From positions 1 to 21,772 of the IMG/VR virus record IMGVR_UViG_3300021364_002001: a stretch of 21,772 bases of DNA; one strand, given 5' to 3'. Shown here one piece after another: positions 1 to 8,300 of this stretch. A program made the translations under genes and the position numbers. The notes under the pieces are model-generated. The model saw only the letters and a program-made list of their open reading frames with translations. It was not told where the DNA came from and made no database searches. Every line of letters starts with the position of its first letter. The stretch's first letter is position 1. This stretch comes from a virus.

Positions 1-15
1 GTGCTGAACAACAAG

Positions 16-23
16 TATAAATA
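16..23 (+). promoter_or_regulatory. T4-type late promoter octamer
   Basis: An exact TATAAATA octamer, the T4 late promoter consensus read by the sigma-like gp55/gp33 late machinery. It lies 17 bases before the ATG of the gp25 gene, and a Shine-Dalgarno-like AAGGA (29-33) sits between them. Position and exact match suggest it drives gp25 and probably the downstream baseplate genes. Promoter activity is inferred. Confidence 0.75.
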
Positions 24-40
24 GATAAAAGGATTTCAAG

Positions 41-481
41 ATGGCAAGAATATTTTCAATAGAAGACGGAAACATATCAAAAAAGCCTATTATTACGTCT
101 CAAAATAGAACGTATACTGATGTTGATTTGTCTTTTAAAAAGAAAAATAACGGAGAACTTTTTAAGAAAACAGATGCCGCGGCTGTGAAACAAGCTGTAA
201 AGAATCTACTATTAACTAATTTAGGTGAAAAACCTTTTCGACCTTTTTATGGCGGAGATTTAAATCGATTTTTATTTAATCTTTCTGAAGAATTTGATGA
301 GATCGAAATTGAAGATACTATTGCTTCTGCCATGGCAATTGACGAACCAAGAGCTCAATTGCAAAGCGTAAAATCAGTTTTGTCACCAGATTATAATTCA
401 GTTCAAGTAACGGTTAATTTTCAAGTAGTAAGTACACAAGAGCCGGTGGAACTCAATATCACACTTGCGAGGTTAAGATAA
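41..481 (+). CDS. 25: Baseplate wedge protein gp25
   Basis: A 146-residue baseplate wedge subunit of the gp25/GPW lysozyme-like family. In T4, gp25 binds gp6 and the tail-sheath start and helps trigger sheath contraction. The family signature is visible at about residues 62-80: a Gly-Glu-Lys-Pro turn, then RPFYGG and an LNRFLF helix. The length is close to T4 gp25 (132 residues). The ATG is preceded by AAGGA with a 7-base gap and by an exact late promoter octamer. The stop codon is followed directly by the ATG of gp6, as expected for a translationally coupled baseplate operon. No enzymatic role is expected, because gp25 of T4 is structural in the virion. Confidence 0.9.
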   Translation: MARIFSIEDGNISKKPIITSQNRTYTDVDLSFKKKNNGELFKKTDAAAVKQAVKNLLLTNLGEKPFRPFYGGDLNRFLFNLSEEFDEIEIEDTIASAMAIDEPRAQLQSVKSVLSPDYNSVQVTVNFQVVSTQEPVELNITLARLR

Positions 482-2332
482 ATGTCTACAATTATTAGAT
501 CATCAGATTTAGATTTTGATGCAATTAAAACAAATCTAAAAACGTTTTTTAAAAAACAAACAGAATTTAAGGATTATGATTTTGAAGCGAGTGCAATGTC
601 TAATATTTTAGATGTTCTTGCTTATAACACTCATGTCAATGGATTAATTGCAAACTTTGCTCTTAACGAATCGTTTTTACCTTCTGCACAATTAAGATCT
701 TCGATTGTGTCACATGCAGAAACATTAGGTTATTATCCAAAATCAAAAACTGCATCGACTGCAGTTGTCAATTTAACAGCAGCAACTTCAGATACTTCTA
801 CTGCTTCAGCAAGTTTACCTATCAATTCAACATTTAGTGTTAATATTGATGATGTCACTTACACATTCCAAACATTAGAAGCATTTACTGCTGTCAATGA
901 CGGTAGTGGAAATTTTGTTTTCAAAACATCAGCCGGTAGTTCAAATATTACGATCACAGAAGGAACTTTAAAGACAAAGACGTTTGTTGTTGGAGATACT
1001 ACAGATCAACAAATCTATGTGATTCCTGATGAGACGATGGATACAACTACAATTAGTATTAAAGTATACGACACAATTACTTCATCATCATTTGATACAT
1101 ATACTGACATTAATGACTCAGTTAGAATTAATACCAATTCAACTGTTTATATTGTAAGAGAAGCTCCTAACGGATATTATGAAATTACTTTTGGTGAAGG
1201 AAATGTCTTAGGAAAATCTCCTTCTGCGGGCAATAAAATTGAAATTACGTATCTAAGCAACTCAGGAGCAGATGCAAACGGCGGTGGCAAATCAACTAAT
1301 CCTTTTAGTGCAGACGCTCAAGTGACTATTGGAGGAACACCAAGAACATTGACAGTAAGTACTGTTACAACGTCAAGTGGTGGTTCTGAAAAAGAAAGTA
1401 TTGAATCAATTAAAGCAAATGCTCCTTTGGCATTTGCAACTCAACAGAGACTAGTAACGGCTGAAGATTATAGAGCTTTGATTTCTGAAAGATATTCTAC
1501 TGTTGTTAAAGATGTTATTGCATGGGGTGGTAACGATAATATTCCTGCTGATTACGGTAAAGTTTATGTCAGTATTAATTTTAAAGATGGTATTACTGCT
1601 GACGCTCAGACAACAACTAAAAATAATATCAAAACAACACTGTCTGATAACTTAGCAATTATGTCTATTGATACAGAGTTTGCTGATCCAATTGATTCGT
1701 TTTTAGAATTAACTACTAATTTTGATTTTGATCCGGATTTATCGGGAACAACTATAGAAACAATGCAAAATGCAATTCAATCTGATATTACTTCGTTTTT
1801 TAACTCAAATCTAAATACATTTGAAGCTGTATTTAGAAGATCAACTTTACTTGCTCGAATCGACGAATTAGATACTGGAATCCTTAATTCTAGTATTACA
1901 GCTAAAATACAACAAAGACTAACGCCGACTAGTGATCAATTAAATTCAATTACAGATTACGTAGTTCAATTTCCGGTAGCACTTGCTCAACCGGATGACG
2001 TTAACCATATTATAACTTCATCTTCAATAACTTTCAACGGGAATACTTGTACTATAAAAAATAGACTAGAATCCAATGTTCTTCAAGTTGTCAAAGGAGA
2101 TGGAACAGTATTACAAGATAATATTGGATCATATAATACTGGTAATGGAAAAGTAAATATTGCAGGTCTTAATATTAGCGCGTTTGAAGGAGATGCTATA
2201 AAGTTTTCAGCCACACCAGCAAATCAATCTACTATTAAACCATTAAGAAATTATATTCTTAAATTTGATCCTGTGCTTTCAAATGCAACAGGAAATATTG
2301 ATTATCAAAATACGGCAGTGACTCTCACATGA
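482..2332 (+). CDS. 6: Baseplate wedge protein gp6
   Basis: A 616-residue homologue of T4 gp6 (660 residues), the wedge protein that forms the inner ring of the baseplate and joins neighbouring wedges. The N-terminal region shows the conserved gp6/gpJ-like pattern at about residues 46-86: LAYNTHVNG, then NESFLPSAQLR and ETLGYYPKS. A central Gly/Thr/Ser-rich beta region (about 90-300) is followed by the segment with ATQQRLVTAEDYRAL at about 315-330, also typical of the family. The start abuts the gp25 stop codon, and the end overlaps the next ATG by four bases (ATGA). The order gp25 then gp6 is the usual one in marine T4-like phages. Confidence 0.92.
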   Translation: MSTIIRSSDLDFDAIKTNLKTFFKKQTEFKDYDFEASAMSNILDVLAYNTHVNGLIANFALNESFLPSAQLRSSIVSHAETLGYYPKSKTASTAVVNLTAATSDTSTASASLPINSTFSVNIDDVTYTFQTLEAFTAVNDGSGNFVFKTSAGSSNITITEGTLKTKTFVVGDTTDQQIYVIPDETMDTTTISIKVYDTITSSSFDTYTDINDSVRINTNSTVYIVREAPNGYYEITFGEGNVLGKSPSAGNKIEITYLSNSGADANGGGKSTNPFSADAQVTIGGTPRTLTVSTVTTSSGGSEKESIESIKANAPLAFATQQRLVTAEDYRALISERYSTVVKDVIAWGGNDNIPADYGKVYVSINFKDGITADAQTTTKNNIKTTLSDNLAIMSIDTEFADPIDSFLELTTNFDFDPDLSGTTIETMQNAIQSDITSFFNSNLNTFEAVFRRSTLLARIDELDTGILNSSITAKIQQRLTPTSDQLNSITDYVVQFPVALAQPDDVNHIITSSSITFNGNTCTIKNRLESNVLQVVKGDGTVLQDNIGSYNTGNGKVNIAGLNISAFEGDAIKFSATPANQSTIKPLRNYILKFDPVLSNATGNIDYQNTAVTLT

Positions 2333-3321
2333 CGCATTCATTAGATAAGAACAGAAGAAATCAAGAACTTTTTTCAGCAACAATTGACGGTGCTCTGCCA
2401 TCTCATTTTGCTGAACAGTATGGAGAAGATTCAGGAAGCTTAATAAAGCTTTTAGATCTATATTATCAATTCTTAGATAGTTCTGGAGCTAATTCTTTCG
2501 GATCTGATATTCATAATCTATTTACTGCTAGAGATATCTCTGAAACAAATACAAAAGGATTAGACCAACTAATCGGTGAAATTGGTAACGGGCTTACAGC
2601 GTCAGCATTTTTCCAACAACCTCGCTTAATGGCAAGACTTTTAGCTTCTTTTTATAGAGCAAAAGGAACTTTAGTTTCAGTAGAAGGTTTCTTTAGAGGA
2701 TTTTTCAACGAAGAAATTTCTGTCGAATATCCCAAAGATCAGATTTTTATAGTAGGCGAATCTAATATTGGATGGGAAGATCAAAAGTTCATTCAAGATA
2801 ATGCGATTTATCAGATCTTTTCAATCTTAATTAAAAGCGGATTATCAACCGCCGATTATATTAACTTATATAAAAGATTTGTTCATCCAGCAGGATTTCA
2901 TATCGCAGGTAGTTTGCAGACAAGTACAGAAGTTGGTATTGGTGTAGGAGCAGGTACTGTTACCGATCCGTTAGATTCTGACGAAGGTCTAATTATAGGA
3001 ACTGAGGCTACACTATCAACACAAGCATCGCTGAATGCTGTTACTGCTTTCCTTGATGGAGATTCTGGAGCAGCAATCAGAGTTGATCAAACAATCGCAG
3101 CTTATCAAGATGTTCCGTTGAACTTATTAGGAACAGATTCAAGCAATGATGGTGGTTTCTATCAAAGCATAAGATCATTGCTGACACCAAACTCATTTAC
3201 ATTTGATGATAGTTCTTTCAGAGATAGTAATCTGGCATCAGGTCCTGACTTCTCGCTCTCATTAGAAACTATGGATAATGCAATGTTTGATAGTTATAAC
3301 ACAGAACAGCTGTTAATCTGA
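2329..3321 (+). CDS. gp7-like baseplate / virion structural protein
   Basis: A 330-residue virion protein of the type that follows gp6 in marine T4-like phages. Residues 20-130 carry the recurring pattern of this group: a Leu-Pro start (LPSHFAEQYG), an aromatic helix (LLDLYYQFLD), and FYRAKGT followed by EGFFRGFFNE at about 108-128. A KRFVHPAGFH segment near residue 190 is also typical. The position between gp6 and gp8 matches T4 gp7, but T4 gp7 is 1032 residues, so this would at best be a short counterpart, and I infer equivalence from place and pattern only. The C-terminal third is Ser/Asp-rich with low complexity. The start overlaps gp6 by ATGA, which indicates translational coupling. Confidence 0.7.
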   Translation: MTHSLDKNRRNQELFSATIDGALPSHFAEQYGEDSGSLIKLLDLYYQFLDSSGANSFGSDIHNLFTARDISETNTKGLDQLIGEIGNGLTASAFFQQPRLMARLLASFYRAKGTLVSVEGFFRGFFNEEISVEYPKDQIFIVGESNIGWEDQKFIQDNAIYQIFSILIKSGLSTADYINLYKRFVHPAGFHIAGSLQTSTEVGIGVGAGTVTDPLDSDEGLIIGTEATLSTQASLNAVTAFLDGDSGAAIRVDQTIAAYQDVPLNLLGTDSSNDGGFYQSIRSLLTPNSFTFDDSSFRDSNLASGPDFSLSLETMDNAMFDSYNTEQLLI

Positions 3322-3329
3322 TATAAATA
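3322..3329 (+). promoter_or_regulatory. T4-type late promoter octamer
   Basis: A second exact TATAAATA in the 32-base gap between the gp7-like gene and the fibre-like gene, 24 bases before the ATG at 3354. A Shine-Dalgarno-like AAAGGTG (3343-3349) follows. This is the only real intergenic gap in the structural block, which supports a functional promoter. Activity is inferred. Confidence 0.8.
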
Positions 3330-3353
3330 ACAGTAAGAAATTAAAGGTGAAAA

Positions 3354-3932
3354 ATGGCTAGACAAAATATAAGCACAGGCACTACAGCAAACGATGGCAC
3401 TGGAGATACTTTAAGATCTGCAGGTACTAAAATTAACAGTAATTTTTCAGAAATATATACTCTCCTTGGAGGTGATGCTGATACATTAACTTCACAAATT
3501 TCATTAGGTACCGATGGAGTTATATTTGAAGGTAGTACACCTGACGCATTTGAAACTACATTAAAAGTAACTGATCCAACAGCTGACAGGACAATTACTT
3601 TTCCAGACACAGATGGTAATGTTATTTTAGATACTGCCACTCAAACAATTACAAATAAAACTATTACAGTAAAAGATATCATTTATGATGTTACTAACGT
3701 ATCAGGTGCAGTTACACTCACAACAACGAATGCATATATTAAATGTATCGGTACGACATATACATTAGACTGGAATGAACCTGCTACCACAACTGGGGAA
3801 TTAAAAATCTTTACTAATACGGGAAGTGGCACTGTATCAGTTACGGTTAACAGTGGAGATGACTTTTCCTTAGCTTCCGGTTCAACTAAAATGTGTATTG
3901 CAGATGGTACTAACTGGCTTCAATTAACTTAA
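3354..3932 (+). CDS. Short tail-fibre-like virion protein
   Basis: A 192-residue structural protein. Its N-terminus (SANDGTGDTL-like: TTANDGTGDTLRSAGTKIN, then FSEIYTLLGG) is a pattern seen at the start of many cyanophage and marine-phage fibre or whisker-type virion proteins. A middle segment with TATQTITNKTITV is a common phage-fibre motif, and the rest is Thr/Ser/Gly-rich beta sequence. These features suggest a trimeric fibre or baseplate appendage, but receptor binding cannot be read from the sequence. It has its own late promoter octamer and a good Shine-Dalgarno sequence. It sits between the gp7-like and gp8 genes; the next ATG follows ten bases after its stop. The opposite-strand ORF across its 5' end is a shadow. 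Confidence 0.7.
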   Translation: MARQNISTGTTANDGTGDTLRSAGTKINSNFSEIYTLLGGDADTLTSQISLGTDGVIFEGSTPDAFETTLKVTDPTADRTITFPDTDGNVILDTATQTITNKTITVKDIIYDVTNVSGAVTLTTTNAYIKCIGTTYTLDWNEPATTTGELKIFTNTGSGTVSVTVNSGDDFSLASGSTKMCIADGTNWLQLT

Positions 3933-3942
3933 GAGATAGAAA

Positions 3943-5301
3943 ATGACAGCAATTATTACAGACCCTTTGAAAACCAGACTCGCTCAACTAATGTTGGACG
4001 AAGTAAATGATACTACAGATTCGGCACAGTATTATATTGGCATTGGAAAATCAGATCAGTATTCAGATGCAAATGATAATATTATTAGTCCTGTGCAAAC
4101 GTTACAAGAAGAAAGAGAATTTAGAAATAATCTTCAATCAATTATTAAAGTTGGAGCAGCTTCTTTAGTAATACCTCGATATAATTGGTCAGCTGGTTCT
4201 ACCTATTCCGCTTTCACGGATTCAGTAGTAGGAATTCCTACTAATTCGTATTATGTACTAACTGAAGATAACCATGTTTATATTTGTTTAAAAGCTGGTA
4301 CTGGTTCAAGCTCTGTTCAACCTGATTATACCGATAATAGTCAAAATCCTGGTCAGCAAGTTACATCTATCTTCGAAACATCAGATGGTTACAGATGGAA
4401 ATATCTCTATGAATTAAATGCGTCTGATACTAGTTCATTCTTAAGTGCATCATTCATTCCGGTGAAAAAGGTTTTTGGAGCAGGAGTTGGTGGTGCAGAA
4501 ACTACCCAAGTAAGCGTTCAAAATGCTGCTGTTGATGGTAAAGTAATTGGATTTGTTATTGATTCTGGAGGAGAAGGATATTCTTCAGCCCCAACAGTTA
4601 CAGTTATTGGTGATGGAACTGGAGCAGTTGCTGGTACAGCTACTCTGTCAGGTGGAGGAGTTAGTATTATTTCTATCGACAGTGCTGGAGGCGGAGGATC
4701 TGGCTACACAATTGCTGATGTAGTAATTAGTGGAACACCGACAAAACCAGCAAAGATCAGACCTGTAATTGCACCAATTGGTGGAATCGGGGCAGATCCA
4801 AGACAAGATTTAAAAGCAAAATCTATTATGTTTAATGCGAAACCAACTGGAACTAACACTAATACTTTTGTTATTGATCAAGATTTTAGACAAATCGGAT
4901 TAATTAGAAGTATGGAAAGACACGATAGTGCTGGTGGTGATGGTTTTGTAATTGGTACCGCTGCTGAAAAAGCATTAAGAGTAATTCCAGTAACATCTAC
5001 TGCAGTCTTTTCTGTTGATGATGAAGTATCTGCTGGTAGTGGAGCGACATTAGCAAAGGCTTTTGTCGATGAAATCGGAACAAATCAAATCTTAGTTCAT
5101 CAAAATTCACGAACAGGATTTAATTCTTTTCCAAGTAGTGGAACTATTACCGGTGGCGGTGGAGATACTACTATTACAGGAGCTGAATCAACAAGTAGTG
5201 CAGATCCTCATACCGGACAGCTTTTATATATAGAGAATAGAGCGGCAATATCTAGAACCTCTACTCAAACAGAAGATATTAAAATCGTAATTACAATGTA
5301 G
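3943..5301 (+). CDS. 8: Baseplate wedge protein gp8
   Basis: A 452-residue homologue of T4 gp8 (334 residues), the dimeric baseplate wedge subunit. Family features in order: an N-terminal helix ending in YYIGIGKSDQ (30-39), matching the gp8 pattern of a short beta strand and 'GRS/GKS' turn; VIPRYNW (76-82); YICLK near 113-117; and DGYRWKYLYEL (148-158). The greater length is explained largely by a Gly-rich insertion at about residues 200-270, containing two imperfect GxGYxxAP-like repeats (GEGYSSAPTVTV and GSGYTIADVVI). Such repeats occur in marine phage structural proteins and probably form a beta decoration. It is closely spaced after the fibre-like gene, with AGAGATAGAAA before the ATG. 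Confidence 0.85.
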   Translation: MTAIITDPLKTRLAQLMLDEVNDTTDSAQYYIGIGKSDQYSDANDNIISPVQTLQEEREFRNNLQSIIKVGAASLVIPRYNWSAGSTYSAFTDSVVGIPTNSYYVLTEDNHVYICLKAGTGSSSVQPDYTDNSQNPGQQVTSIFETSDGYRWKYLYELNASDTSSFLSASFIPVKKVFGAGVGGAETTQVSVQNAAVDGKVIGFVIDSGGEGYSSAPTVTVIGDGTGAVAGTATLSGGGVSIISIDSAGGGGSGYTIADVVISGTPTKPAKIRPVIAPIGGIGADPRQDLKAKSIMFNAKPTGTNTNTFVIDQDFRQIGLIRSMERHDSAGGDGFVIGTAAEKALRVIPVTSTAVFSVDDEVSAGSGATLAKAFVDEIGTNQILVHQNSRTGFNSFPSSGTITGGGGDTTITGAESTSSADPHTGQLLYIENRAAISRTSTQTEDIKIVITM

Positions 5302-5309
5302 GAAAGAAA

Positions 5310-8300
5310 ATGGCGTCAACACTTCAACAAAATACTTTCTCAGCAACTTATAAAGATGATTTTCTCGATAGTGATAATTATCATAGAATTTTATTTAACG
5401 CTGGTAAAGCGCTACAGGCGAGAGAGTTAACTCAACTTCAAACAATTATTAATAAAGAAGTTGAGAGATTTGGTAAGAACATCTTTAAAGAAGGTGCCTT
5501 AGTAAGGCCAGGCGGAGTTGTTCTAGAAACTAATAGAGAATTTATTAAGCTTGTTAATGGTGATGCTGATTTTGCTAATGTTCAAGTCGGAGACGAATTT
5601 ACTTCAAATAATCCAAACGGAATTAAATTTAAAGTTTTAGAAAAAGTTGCTGCGTCTTCTTCACCTTCCACAGAGCCTGATACTTTATATGTTCAATATA
5701 CAGACGTTTCGGCAGGAACAGGTGGATCATCCGCAATTAGAGTTGCTGATGGAGCTATACTGACAGGTCCTGTATTTAATGCGGCAAACTTAACACTTAC
5801 AGCCGCTGCCTCAAATGCAACCGGAACTGGAAGTAGAGTTTCTGTTAATAACGGTGATTACTTTGTTCAAGGACATTTTGTCTTTGCTAATGAGCAATCA
5901 ATCATTCTTTCTAGATATTCATCAACTCCAACAGCAGATATTGGTTTTAAAATTGTAGAAAATGTAGTTACTGCTGATGACGACGCTGATCTCTACGATA
6001 ATCAAGGTGCTACTCCAAATATTGCTGCAGACGGCGCTGATCGATATCAGATTAAATTAACTCTCACAACGAGAGATCAACTTGCTTCTAATGAAAACTT
6101 TGTTTATCTTGCTAAAGTTGAAAATGGTAGAATTGTAGACCAAGTAGAAAAAGAAGATATTTACAATACAATTGGTGATTTTATTGCGTTAAGAACAAAA
6201 GAAGAATCAGGTGATTATGTTGTATCTCCTTTTAGAGCTAGTTTTAATAATTTGAATGATAGTAATTTAAGTTTAGATGTTTCTGCAGGTACTGCTTATG
6301 TCGACGGTTATAGAATTTCTGTTGATGCTCAAACAATCACCGTACCAAAAGCTCAATCAACTATTGAACTAACTGATCAAAAAATTCCAGTATCTTATGG
6401 AAACTACGTTTTAGTGCAAACAACCTCCGGTGAACAAAAAGGTTTGCCGAACATCGATACACTTGAAAAATTAAATTTATACAATGCAATTACTGCAGGT
6501 GGCTCTGTGATTGGTACTGCGAGAGTAAGAAACGTAGAAGAAGACGGCGCTTATAACAGATATTACTTGTTTGATATTCAAATGAATGCTGGATCAAGTT
6601 TTGCTACTACAAAAAGTATTGGAACATCATCAAGCGCATTTGCTGATATTGAACTAGAAGGTGGTTTAGCAGTCTTAAAAGCTACTAATAATAACTCACT
6701 TATTTTCCCATTACCAAACAAAAGTCCTACGTTCTCTCCAGGAGTTACTGATGCTACGATGGACTATAACTTTAGAGCAAGAGTTACCGACACTTCAGAC
6801 GGCTCTGGAGCCGGAACTTTTACTGCCCCTGCGGGTAGTAAATTTGGTGGGTCAGTGATTGATTATGTTGTAGCTGCCACAAACGGACCAAGCTCTACAT
6901 CAATTCCTACTTTGTCGACTACTGTTGGTGGTAATACTTTAACATACACCGGTGGTTCATCAACTACTGCTTACGAATTAATTGCTACTTTCAACGTCGA
7001 TGCTGAAAATACTAACCATATGAGAACAAAAACTCTCAACGAAATAACTAACACTGTTGCTTGGAATACAAATACAGGAACAGGAGATTCAAACGGCAGT
7101 GGTCAACTTGTTCTTGATTTAGAATATGCTGACGTATATAAACTTTTAGAATTAAAAACTCCGGATGCAGCCGGCACAGATATTAGTGATTTGTTTACTT
7201 TTGATAACGGTCAAAGAGATAACTTTTATGCTGGAGGTCGACTAATACAAAAACCAGGAACAACCGTTCCAACAGCAAATATCTTTTACAAAATACAGTA
7301 TTTTACACATAACGCTTTATCTGGAAGGCCTGGCTATTTTAGTGTAGAGTCATATGAAAATGCATTTAACAATGGATCTCTTACTGGTGGAGCTCTTACC
7401 GGAGATGCAGCGTATAAAGCAATTCCTGATTATCAAAAAGCAGATGGTTCAATTATCAATTTAAGAGATACTTTAGATTTTAGACCAGTACAAGGTACTG
7501 GCGATGACGATGCATATGATAGTAGTGGAGGTATTGTTAACTTTATTCCAAGACCTAGTTCTTCAATTACCGCCGATATTACTCATTATGAGAGAAGAAA
7601 AGATAAATTAGTAGCTGTTGTTACCAATACTAAAGACGACAGAGAAGGTGCTGGCCAAGTTGTATTACAACAAGGTGTTTCTTCTATTACCGATGCTCAA
7701 GAACCTAACACACCTACAGGATCTTTAACTCTTTATAATTTCGATTTAAATCCATATACGTTTAATGAGTCAGATTTGACTAGCGAATTTATCTCTAATA
7801 AAAGATTTACTATGAGAGATATTGGTAGACTTGAAAATAGAATTAATAAATTAGAAGAATTAACTACATTGAGCTTACTTGAGTTAGATGCTTCTTCTAT
7901 ATTGATATTAGATTCTAGTGATAATCCTAGAACAAAAGCAGGATTCTTAGCAGATAACTTCAAAAGTGAAGCTTTTTCCGATGTAACAAATCTTGATTAC
8001 AGAGCTGCGATTGATTTCGATAGATTTTCATTAAGACCTACAGTTTGGCCGAAAAATACTCGCTTGATTTATGATTCAGCTAATGGAACTGATATGGTAA
8101 ATAAAGGAGATTTTTTACTTCTTCACATCGAATCAAATGAAAATTTAATTTACCAAGATAAAGCTACTCAAATATTAAATGTTAATCCATTCGCAGTTAT
8201 TACTAATACCGGTCATATTGATCTTTCTCCTGCATCAGATGATTGGGTAGAAATAGAATACGTTCCAGATAATATTGTGAATGCCGCTGATAACGTTAGA

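Noticed and set aside
3305-3314. Perfect 10-base palindrome AACAGCTGTT before the second late promoter
   Set aside because: It has no loop and no U run and lies in the end of a coding gene, so I do not call it a terminator or operator.
3341-3640. Opposite-strand open frame of 99 codons over the fibre-like gene
   Set aside because: It is fully covered by a well-supported + strand gene and the late promoter context, and its translation has no recognisable pattern.
7733-7963. Opposite-strand open frame inside the DUF4815-like gene; similar ones at 9682-9867, 9872-10108 and 10397-10645
   Set aside because: All lie within one long conserved coding frame and look like random complements of it.
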